Below are positions 1-7,016 of a stretch of 64,000 nt of DNA, piece by piece. Position numbers and translations under genes: made by a program. The stretch comes from Blastocatellia bacterium (lineage in GTDB: Bacteria > Acidobacteriota > Blastocatellia > Chloracidobacteriales > JADJPF01): positions 1 to 64,000 of the forward strand of contig JANWYG010000023.1 in NCBI GenBank assembly GCA_025057015.1, written 5' to 3'. The notes below the pieces were generated by a model. It had not been told where the DNA came from, did no database searches, and saw nothing but the letters and a program-made list of their open reading frames with translations. How positions within the stretch are numbered: position 1 is the first letter of the stretch; every line of letters begins with the position of its first letter.

Positions 1-2
1 CG

Positions 3-1064
3 CACACGTATCGTGGAGATTTAAGAGTAAAACTCGTGTCACCTTCAGGTAAGGAAGTGACGTTACATGACCGCACAGGAGGGTCGGCAGATGATTTGAA
101 GTTCGAGGTAAGCCGTAGTGAATTTGCCAATGAGCCCATCAGTGGGGATTGGAAGCTAGTAGTAGAAGACCTTGCAGCACAGGACGAAGGCGTGCTGAAG
201 TCTTGGGGACTTAAGATAAAGAAGAAGGATGGTGGATCGACCCCCACGCCGCCACCATCATCAGGTCCTACTAGCATACAAGTAGTCGGCGATGCTGCTT
301 TTAGACGGCGCGTGGCAGAAGACCTAGCTAAGTTTGCACCTGGTACCACAGTAGATGAGCAGGGCTACGTACACAGAGCTACCAGGCAGGTAGCAGGCCA
401 TGAACAGGGCTACCGCTTGATCAACGAACTGCTTAACAGTCCTCATAAGGTGACCATACAGTATGTAGCTAACAACGCTTATACTCAGTCTGGCCCTGGC
501 GCTGTAGGTACACCTCAGAATCCTGGTGCCGGCTCTAGTGCTACCGTGGCTTACGATCCTAACTTAAATATCTCTCTACCAACGTTACAGCCAGACGGCA
601 CGATTAGAAACGAAGGCATAGCTTCTGAAGTCGTACTGGCACACGAGCTCATCCATGCACTGCATGCTCAGCGTGGTACGATCGACCGCTCGATGCGTGA
701 CCACTATTTCACCGACGGCACGACTCGGTACAAAGAAACTTGGCGCTTCGAAGAGTTTCGTACTACTGGCTTTGAAGGTTTCCGCCAAGGTGATGAGCCT
801 ACGGAAAATTCCATCAGAGCAGAGCTTGGATACAGAGCCAGAGCTACTTATCTAGACCGCAGCGGATGGACAAGGGTCAACAATGTAAGCAACATCGCAG
901 AAGCGAACCGTGCCAGCGCTGCTGCAAGCGGCCAAGAGCAAATAGTCGGCGATCCCTGGGTCCCTCAGCTGACCGAATCCCCGAACGGTCAATTTATCAT
1001 CTGCAACTGCTTTGGCTGCTTCGGTATCAATAATAACGACGTGCAAGCTAGCTCCAGACTGTAG
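3..1064 (+). CDS. Secreted P-domain / NleD-like (M91) zinc metallopeptidase, 5'-truncated by window edge
   Basis: The reading frame is open from base 3, so the gene begins outside the window; the GTG at 36 lies inside the first domain and is not a credible start. The first ~65 residues match the end of a proprotein-convertase P-domain (HTYRGDLRVKLVSPSG, then GDWKLVVED and LKSWGLKI), a beta-sandwich usually attached to secreted proteins. A Pro/Thr/Ser linker follows. The rest looks like an NleD-type (M91) peptidase: VVLAHELIHALHAQ carries HExxH, and downstream come an EEFRTTG segment and TENSIRAELGYRARATYLDRSG, typical of that family. A Cys-rich tail (CNCFGC) ends the protein. NleD enzymes of enteric pathogens cleave host MAP kinases; here the substrate is unknown and the P-domain suggests export. 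A terminator-like hairpin follows. The HExxH call is firm, the M91 family assignment likely. Confidence 0.75.
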   Translation, partial: HTYRGDLRVKLVSPSGKEVTLHDRTGGSADDLKFEVSRSEFANEPISGDWKLVVEDLAAQDEGVLKSWGLKIKKKDGGSTPTPPPSSGPTSIQVVGDAAFRRRVAEDLAKFAPGTTVDEQGYVHRATRQVAGHEQGYRLINELLNSPHKVTIQYVANNAYTQSGPGAVGTPQNPGAGSSATVAYDPNLNISLPTLQPDGTIRNEGIASEVVLAHELIHALHAQRGTIDRSMRDHYFTDGTTRYKETWRFEEFRTTGFEGFRQGDEPTENSIRAELGYRARATYLDRSGWTRVNNVSNIAEANRASAAASGQEQIVGDPWVPQLTESPNGQFIICNCFGCFGINNNDVQASSRL

Positions 1065-1101
1065 ATTTTAACGCTATCCGAAACATGCATCTTCGCTTCA
1101 A

Positions 1102-1130
1102 GGGGGCCAAGTTGGCTCCCTATTTTGTTT
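1102..1130 (+). terminator. Rho-independent terminator after the M91-like peptidase gene
   Basis: GGGGGCC pairs with GGCTCCC (one G-U pair) around a five-base AAGTT loop, and a T-rich run TATTTTGTTT follows at 1121-1130. It starts 38 bases after the peptidase stop codon. Confidence 0.7.
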
Positions 1131-1176
1131 CAGAATTTTCAGGTATAGCTGATATCTATGATATACTCGCCTCACT

Positions 1177-2358
1177 ATGCGAATTTGCATGTTCAACAAC
1201 TTATTTCCACCTATTAAGAGTGGCTCTTCTCACTTCACCTATAGACTTTCCAAGATGCTTGTCGAAAGAGGCCACGATGTAACCGTGGTAGCGGCAAAGA
1301 TTCCTGGCTCAGCGGCCAGAGAATCACTTGACGGTATAGACGTACATCGTCTCGAATGCTGGATGCTACCACAATTAGAAATAGCCCATAATTTCCGTTA
1401 CCTATCGTACACTTTCTTCCCGTCAAACGTACGCTACGTAAAAAGGCTGCTCATAGACAAGGGAATACAAGTACTTCATCAACACGGACAAATTTTCGAC
1501 ACGGCTCTCACATCGGCATACTTAGGGCAAAGTTTAGCCCTCCCACTAGTTAATACTATACACACGCCGGTACTACACACCGTTCCGTTCTACCTACGTA
1601 CTCTTGTTTTACTTGATAAGCTTTTCGTTAAGCACTTCATCATTCGCTACGCTAAGATTGTCATAGCACCAGATAAGACGGTCGTAGATAACATCAATGA
1701 ACGCTATCAGCACCCTTGGATAGAAGTAGTACCTTACGGGATAGACAAACCCAACTTTGATCCGGCAAAAGGTATTGAAATCAGAAGAAAATACAAAATA
1801 GGCGATCGACCTCTCATACTTTCACTAGGTCATGTACACAACCTACGCGACCGTTGCGACTTGATAGAAGCCATGCCACACATACGCAAAGCAGTAGGTG
1901 ATGTCGTACTTTTGATAGTTGGCGATGTGTATACACAAAAGCCCGTAGAACTAGCTGATCGACTCGGTCTCAAAGACTGCGTTATTTTTGCAGGTTCGGT
2001 GCCACACTCCGAAGTTGGCGACTACTTAGCAGCCTGTGACATAGAGGCTCATTGGCTCAGCAATGCCCCTGGCCTTGGCATAGCTGCTATGGAGGCTATG
2101 TCAGTAGGTGTGCCTGTAATTTCCTCCATAGGAGCTGACGATCTCGGTGAAGGATTGCTTAAAAATGGCGAGAACATATTATTGATAGAGCGTGGTTCGA
2201 TAGAAAGCATTACCAATGCTTGTGTAGCGCTGCTCAGAGATCCAGACTACCGGCGCCAGGTAGGAGAAAAAGGCAAACGCGTCATAGAAGAAAACTTCTC
2301 TTGGGAAAGCGTAACTGACCGCATGGAAGCAGTATACAAGAAGCTCATCGCATCCTGA
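1177..2358 (+). CDS. Glycosyltransferase family 4 (GT-B fold)
   Basis: A 393-residue protein with the layout of GT4 retaining glycosyltransferases. The N-terminus (MRICMFNNLFPPIKSG...) is the usual sugar-acceptor Rossmann domain with a Gly-rich loop. The second half has RPLILSLGHVHNLRDR, then GLKDCVIFAGSVPHSEVGDYLAACD and APGLGIAAMEAMSVGVPVISS, which contains the E-x7-E-like donor-binding region. It probably transfers a nucleotide-sugar-derived residue to a lipid or polysaccharide acceptor in the cytoplasm; the substrate cannot be read from sequence. A TATACT box at 1162-1167 is only ten bases from the ATG, so the message may be nearly leaderless. Its 3' end overlaps the convergent hexapeptide acyltransferase gene by 14 bp, placing it beside a lipid-modifying gene set. 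Confidence 0.85.
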   Translation: MRICMFNNLFPPIKSGSSHFTYRLSKMLVERGHDVTVVAAKIPGSAARESLDGIDVHRLECWMLPQLEIAHNFRYLSYTFFPSNVRYVKRLLIDKGIQVLHQHGQIFDTALTSAYLGQSLALPLVNTIHTPVLHTVPFYLRTLVLLDKLFVKHFIIRYAKIVIAPDKTVVDNINERYQHPWIEVVPYGIDKPNFDPAKGIEIRRKYKIGDRPLILSLGHVHNLRDRCDLIEAMPHIRKAVGDVVLLIVGDVYTQKPVELADRLGLKDCVIFAGSVPHSEVGDYLAACDIEAHWLSNAPGLGIAAMEAMSVGVPVISSIGADDLGEGLLKNGENILLIERGSIESITNACVALLRDPDYRRQVGEKGKRVIEENFSWESVTDRMEAVYKKLIAS

Positions 2359-2860
2359 TAAGTCTTGCTGGCACACCTGCTACTACTGAGTATGGTTCGG
2401 TACTTCTCGAAACTACAGCACCAGCACCAACTTGAGTTCCTTCACCTATTACCACTCCCGGAAGGATAATGCTACCGACACCGATATCACTATTACGACA
2501 TATACGCACTGGTGCCTCCTCTATTTCGCTGAAGAGAATAGGAATGCCACGACCTTGTTCGCTATGTCTACTTGTAAGAATCATTACTCCTGGCCCGATA
2601 CCTACATTTTGCTCTATATGTATCCCTCCAGCGCTATGGAAAAAGCAAAATTGTCCTATCCAGCAGTTATCTTCTATGACCATCTCGTTGCGGTAGTATG
2701 CTTTAAGGATAGCATAGTGTCCCACGTAGATGTTATTACCAAGCGAGATATTTTCCGGGTGAAAGACCATCGCACCACGTTCTATTATGACGTTGCTGCC
2801 GATCTGCTTAAAATCCTCGCGTCTAAAAGTACCGTCTCCGTGTGAAGAGTAGAGTTTCAT
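2345..2860 (-). CDS. Hexapeptide-repeat (left-handed beta-helix) acyltransferase
   Basis: A 171-residue protein with imperfect [LIV]-G-x4 repeats over residues ~30-160 (ISLGNNIYVGHYAILKA, IEDNCWIGQFC, IEQNVGIGPGVMILTSRH, IGVGSIILPGVVIGEGTQVGAGAVV) and the usual C-terminal VVAGVPARLI. This is the WbbJ/LacA-like O-acetyltransferase family, which forms trimers and uses acetyl-CoA or another acyl-CoA. The His in TSRHSE sits where the catalytic His usually lies. It is the last gene of the minus-strand operon and its ATG overlaps the upstream plsC-like stop codon (ATGA), so translation is coupled. The acceptor is unknown; a sugar or lipid head group made by its neighbours is an inference. Confidence 0.8.
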   Translation of the reverse strand: MKLYSSHGDGTFRREDFKQIGSNVIIERGAMVFHPENISLGNNIYVGHYAILKAYYRNEMVIEDNCWIGQFCFFHSAGGIHIEQNVGIGPGVMILTSRHSEQGRGIPILFSEIEEAPVRICRNSDIGVGSIILPGVVIGEGTQVGAGAVVSRSTEPYSVVAGVPARLIRMR

Positions 2861-3630
2861 GTCTTTTGTGGCTTAAGGCTTTTTATGACATCGACCACCC
2901 GGTCGGATATTTCAGCAAAAAATGCCTTCTGCTGTTGTAGATCTTCGGGCAAAGGTCTATCAAGCAAATCATCTAGCTGCACAGGCTTACCTATGATTAT
3001 GTTAACAGTCTGGAAAGCACGGGGTATAATTTTACCTACAGCTAGAATATCATTGACGCCGGACATTCTAACAGGAATGACCGTAGGGCGAGCCATGTAG
3101 ATCATCTTTCCGACACCTGGTTTACCACGGCCCATTTTGCCCGAACGAGTGCGCGTACCTTCAGGAAACACCACTACTATATTGTCTTTGAGCAACTCTA
3201 TCCACTTATCCACCTGCTCAAGGTCTCCACGATTACGGTCCACAGGATAGGCCCGCAGATGACTAAAGAAGTGCTTACCGAGAATCCTGAGTACTCTGTC
3301 TTTGAGCTTGCGCGACTGGGGATCACCAAAAAAATTCTTCCTATCGGCCAGATTCACCGGCAAATACTCCGGCTCGAAGAGCAACTTTGGCATATAAACA
3401 GTAGTTTCGAACGCAAAATTGTCCAAAAGTGAGGTGTGGTTTAAGCAGTAAAGAACGTTCTGATGTCCGGCAGGAATATTTTCTAGGCCTTCTACTTTGA
3501 TTCGATTCAGCATCCGGAATATCACAAACGAGGCTATTGCAGCCACTCCGACTGCAATGCCAAAGCCTATGCCTACCTTAACACCAGTGCTCATCGATTT
3601 TTGTTCAACTGAATCGGCCTCTTTGGTCAT
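2857..3630 (-). CDS. PlsC-like 1-acylglycerol-phosphate acyltransferase
   Basis: 257 residues. A single membrane segment lies at ~17-40. The acyltransferase block follows, with NHTSLLD (the HX4D catalytic motif, His65/Asp70) and, near residue 155, VVVFPEGTRTRSGKMGRGKPG (the EGTR acceptor-binding motif), then a PTVIPVRMSG block. Family members move an acyl chain from acyl-ACP or acyl-CoA to a glycerolipid at the inner membrane face. The gene sits third in a reductase-reductase-acyltransferase-acyltransferase operon and overlaps the next gene by 4 bp. That makes a specialised lipid (wax-like, ether or alcohol-derived) as likely as ordinary phosphatidic acid synthesis, but this is inference; the substrate cannot be read from sequence. 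Confidence 0.85.
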   Translation of the reverse strand: MTKEADSVEQKSMSTGVKVGIGFGIAVGVAAIASFVIFRMLNRIKVEGLENIPAGHQNVLYCLNHTSLLDNFAFETTVYMPKLLFEPEYLPVNLADRKNFFGDPQSRKLKDRVLRILGKHFFSHLRAYPVDRNRGDLEQVDKWIELLKDNIVVVFPEGTRTRSGKMGRGKPGVGKMIYMARPTVIPVRMSGVNDILAVGKIIPRAFQTVNIIIGKPVQLDDLLDRPLPEDLQQQKAFFAEISDRVVDVIKSLKPQKT

Positions 3631-3639
3631 TTAAGGTTC

Positions 3640-4758
3640 TTATACAAGGTGTTTACGAGCATATTTAAGCAGTTTCGAAGCATAAGTCGCAAGTTCGGGA
3701 CAAGATATTCCAGAATCCTTGAGTGCTTCCTGAGTGTTAGTAGTAGAGTATTCCACGTCGTATGAAGTATAGTGGACTATCTCGACAGGGACGTTAGTTA
3801 CCGGCTCTAAACTATGAGCGAGCTCTTTTATTCCTGGTAATCTCAAAAACCACACAAGCGGGTCAGTAGAGACATTAAAGAAGGGCTTAATCCACCCTGC
3901 CTTCTCACAGAAGATATCAATAAATTCCCTTGTCGTAGGGGGATTAGGATCAGTCAGACTGAAAGTTTTACCTTGGATTCCGTTCAAACTACTGATATAG
4001 ACCAGCGCATCTACTACATAGTCTACTGGCACTATGTGGCACTTTATCCTATCTCCTCCGGGAGCTATAGGAAACACGATAGGTATCCAGGTAGATATTT
4101 TACTGGTGAATGCCTGAAGCTTGAGAAAAGGCACAAGCAAATAGTAAGGTCCGTCTATTTTATCCATCTCGCCTGTGACCGAATCACCTACTACTATGCC
4201 TGGACGATATACGGCTATAGGGATCTCGGACATAGCTTCACGCACTTCAACTTCTGCAAGAAATTTCGTATGCGCATAGTGGTTATCGAAGCCTTGACCT
4301 TCTATGAGCATCTCTTCCAGCCACAGGCCACGATAGTTACCTGCTACGGCTAACGTACTTACGTAGTGCAAGCACTTAAGCTTTTTACATTTTCTTGCCA
4401 AGTCTAGCAGGTTGAGTGTGCCATCGACGTTTGCTCGCAAAGCCTCATCGCGGCTGATTCCAAGCTGATATTTTGCTGCAAGATGGTATATATTTTCTAC
4501 TTCCCTGCAGACTGTCGATCGATTGCTCCTATCACCTATGACTTCACCATCAGTAATATCGCCTGCTATAGGCACAAGCCGCTCACCGGCATCAGGAAAA
4601 GTGCGAGACAACTGTCCAACCAGCTTTTCGGCCTTCCAAAACGAACTGCTCCTTACCAAAAGATATATTTTATCGTGTCCTTGTTCTAGAAGGGCCTTGA
4701 CAAGCCGTTTACCTATAAAGCCCGTAGCTCCGGTGACGAGCGAGACCCGTTTCTTCAT
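3640..4758 (-). CDS. Extended SDR (NAD(P)-dependent epimerase/thioester-reductase-like)
   Basis: 372 residues starting directly with the Rossmann motif VTGATGFIGKRL (residues 8-19). A catalytic YxxxK is visible as Y161-AHTK165, preceded by a Ser-containing HYVSTLAVAG strand. The overall pattern (LLVRSS, YHLAAKYQLG, NVDGTLNLLDLA, PIAVYRPGIVVGDS) is that of extended SDRs of the male-sterility/thioester-reductase branch, which reduce activated acyl groups or 3-oxo/hydroxy intermediates with NADPH. It is second in the operon: its ATG overlaps the stop of the acyl-ACP-reductase-like gene by 4 bp, and plsC starts 9 bp downstream. A joint function in fatty acid to aldehyde/alcohol chemistry is plausible but unproven. 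Confidence 0.8.
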   Translation of the reverse strand: MKKRVSLVTGATGFIGKRLVKALLEQGHDKIYLLVRSSSFWKAEKLVGQLSRTFPDAGERLVPIAGDITDGEVIGDRSNRSTVCREVENIYHLAAKYQLGISRDEALRANVDGTLNLLDLARKCKKLKCLHYVSTLAVAGNYRGLWLEEMLIEGQGFDNHYAHTKFLAEVEVREAMSEIPIAVYRPGIVVGDSVTGEMDKIDGPYYLLVPFLKLQAFTSKISTWIPIVFPIAPGGDRIKCHIVPVDYVVDALVYISSLNGIQGKTFSLTDPNPPTTREFIDIFCEKAGWIKPFFNVSTDPLVWFLRLPGIKELAHSLEPVTNVPVEIVHYTSYDVEYSTTNTQEALKDSGISCPELATYASKLLKYARKHLV

Positions 4759-6986
4759 TCAGCTGCTCCGCCAGCAGAAGCCTTCGCTACTTCTTCTACC
4801 ATCTCCTCAACAGAGGTCTTGGTTTTTCTAGATCTTTTAGCTTTAGCTGGCTGCTGTTCAGGTTCAGTAGTGGCAGTACGGCGACGTTTCGTAGACCGCA
4901 TTTCTGGCTGAGATAACTTGACCGCAGCTTTTTCACCAGCAGCTATAGCCCGCTCTTTCAACGCTTCTTCGGCCCGCGCCTTTACAAGTGCTATCTCTTG
5001 ATCAGTTATCACTCCCTTGTGACCCCGAATAGCAGCAAGCTTAAAGCCATGCTTAAGACCCATCTTGTAAATTTCCTTAACACCTTCGAGATTTATGTCA
5101 CGCCCTAAAGTGAAGCACTCATAGCGACCTTCAAGGCACAAAATGATTGTTTCAGCAAGGCAAGCATAGGCCGTCTTAGGCGGTAGTCCGATATCACCAC
5201 CAAATTCTACCGGTCCTGGCACTTCTAGCTCACCAGATTCTATAACGAGCACGTCTGGTCGCTTAGCTGCGTCTTCCTCAGAGATATCCAAAGGACGAGC
5301 ACAGTCACATATAACAGCGCCAGGCTTGACCTTCATTATGTCAAGTACCTTCTTGCCTCTGGCAGAAGTTGTAGTAACTATCAAGTCCATATCCGAGATG
5401 TACTGATTCGCATTAGTAGTAATATAGACCTTCGTATCCTTGGACTCGTTCTCTATGGTTTGCTTTAGTTCGAGCAGTTTATCAGCACGTGGTGCAACTA
5501 GCACTATTTCAGGGAAGACCAATGCCAGTAATCTAGAGCAAACCGTGCCTATAGCACCGGTAGCTCCGACCACCATAGCCTTATAGCCCGTGGCACGACC
5601 TTTGGAGTCCACTTTCATGCCCATCTTCTTACAGGCCTCATTTGCTGCCCATAGCGTTGCCGAGGCAGTGCAGCTATTGCCTGAAGTAATAGGTATACGT
5701 GAACGGCGAGCTACGGTAACGCCGGCATCTCCCACAATCTTGGTAAAGGCGCCCAAGCCCATTATCTTAGCGCCTAGCTTCTCGGCCATCTCAGATGCTT
5801 CTACCAGACGCTTATAAGTAAATTCTGGATCTCGAGACATCATTTCTTCAGGTGTAGCGCCTAAAGCGATGAGCCACCCTTCGGCTTCTACTCCTGTAGG
5901 CGATTTGATCCCCGTAACATGTGAATAGACAAACGGTGGTGAGTAGGCAAGGACTTTTTCTACAAGCTGCTGCGTCTGTTTTGGTGCAGCTTCAAGCCAC
6001 TTGAGATAAGGATGCTTGAACAGATATCGTCGGCTAAGCGGATGAATCACAAAAGCAAATTTATGTTTCTCCTTCGGTGTACCCTGAGGATAGTATACCT
6101 GCGGTGCTATCTTAGCCTTGTCGATAAGCATCAGATAGTCGTTTTCACTAATCTCTTGGGGATGTTTTTGTAAATAAGCGCTAAATATAGCGTGAAGCAC
6201 GTTTATGTCTATCCGCTGTTTGAACAACTGAGGTACGGTAGTAATAATGGTTCGTACCCCACGCTTTTTAAGCAAAGCTACTGCTTCGTCATCTACCGAG
6301 TCCGTTATGACAACTTTGTTTACCAGCATGCTAGGCGCATAATGCCTAATGTAGCTAAAATCGCCAACTATTATCTCAGCCTTATCAAACGGATTTCCAA
6401 CTAGAAGCGGCTTCCATTCATCACCAGTCCACCCTTTAGGATAGAACCAAGAATAGGGCAACCGGGTCAGCACCGGCATAGCACCAGTGGCATAGTATTC
6501 CAGCGCCTGCAGTGAGTCGAGTACATAAGGAGTGTTAAAATGAATCACGGGATCAAAAAACGACAAATTCGCCGTATACTCTCGTAGTACCGCAGCCATC
6601 TCGTAATTAGCTATGCCAGAAAGGAAGAGAACGTTCTCATTAGTAAAAAAGTCCTTGTACTTCTGGTTTATGTTCCTAACCGTCCAAGCTTGCAGTATCG
6701 TCTTAAGTCCACGTCCATCAGCAACTGGCGTTTTCTTAGCTGTCTTTATCACTGACTGCGCTTCCTGATGAATATGCGTCTTACCAGCCACTTTGAAATG
6801 GGCACTGATGCCGCCAAGGCCAATAGCGTCCACTTGCCCGTCGAAGTCACGTATAGTTTGCTTCAGCTTTGAAATATCTCCATCACAACCTATGCGCGTA
6901 ATTTGAAACTTTTCCTTGAGAAATGTTGTAGTAAACTGGTAATTCTTTTCAGAAGAACCTAAACTGGCACTCAGTATTTTTTTCAT
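4755..6986 (-). CDS. Two-domain dehydrogenase: N-terminal 'quinate dehydrogenase-like' domain fused to an acyl-ACP-reductase-like domain
   Basis: 743 residues. Residues 1-~300 (SASLGSSEKN, GCDGDISK, DAIGLGGI, TPVADGRGLK) resemble a small family often labelled quinate 5-dehydrogenase; that match is from memory. Residues ~308-660 resemble cyanobacterial long-chain acyl-ACP reductase (AAR): LGAFTKIVGDAG, TSGNSCTAS, the nucleotide loop GATGAIG at 474-480, and ACLAETIILCLEGRYECFTLGRD followed by KHGFKL. By eye the AAR catalytic Cys aligns with an Ala, while a CDC pair sits at 560-562, so activity as a fatty-aldehyde-forming reductase is uncertain. A Lys/Arg-rich tail covers ~690-743. First gene of a four-gene operon, with SD GAGGAGG just upstream. 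No aldehyde-deformylating oxygenase is nearby, so an alkane pathway is not supported. Confidence 0.7.
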   Translation of the reverse strand: MKKILSASLGSSEKNYQFTTTFLKEKFQITRIGCDGDISKLKQTIRDFDGQVDAIGLGGISAHFKVAGKTHIHQEAQSVIKTAKKTPVADGRGLKTILQAWTVRNINQKYKDFFTNENVLFLSGIANYEMAAVLREYTANLSFFDPVIHFNTPYVLDSLQALEYYATGAMPVLTRLPYSWFYPKGWTGDEWKPLLVGNPFDKAEIIVGDFSYIRHYAPSMLVNKVVITDSVDDEAVALLKKRGVRTIITTVPQLFKQRIDINVLHAIFSAYLQKHPQEISENDYLMLIDKAKIAPQVYYPQGTPKEKHKFAFVIHPLSRRYLFKHPYLKWLEAAPKQTQQLVEKVLAYSPPFVYSHVTGIKSPTGVEAEGWLIALGATPEEMMSRDPEFTYKRLVEASEMAEKLGAKIMGLGAFTKIVGDAGVTVARRSRIPITSGNSCTASATLWAANEACKKMGMKVDSKGRATGYKAMVVGATGAIGTVCSRLLALVFPEIVLVAPRADKLLELKQTIENESKDTKVYITTNANQYISDMDLIVTTTSARGKKVLDIMKVKPGAVICDCARPLDISEEDAAKRPDVLVIESGELEVPGPVEFGGDIGLPPKTAYACLAETIILCLEGRYECFTLGRDINLEGVKEIYKMGLKHGFKLAAIRGHKGVITDQEIALVKARAEEALKERAIAAGEKAAVKLSQPEMRSTKRRRTATTEPEQQPAKAKRSRKTKTSVEEMVEEVAKASAGGAAE

Positions 6987-7016
6987 ACTCCTCCTCTTCA
7001 GAAAGCGCTCGGCCTT

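Noticed and set aside
585..788. Antisense and alternate-frame ORFs throughout the window (this one is an example)
   Set aside because: They lie inside stronger genes and show no protein-family pattern or ribosome-binding site.
4755..6986. Alkane biosynthesis locus
   Set aside because: No aldehyde-deformylating oxygenase is nearby and the AAR catalytic Cys position appears changed.
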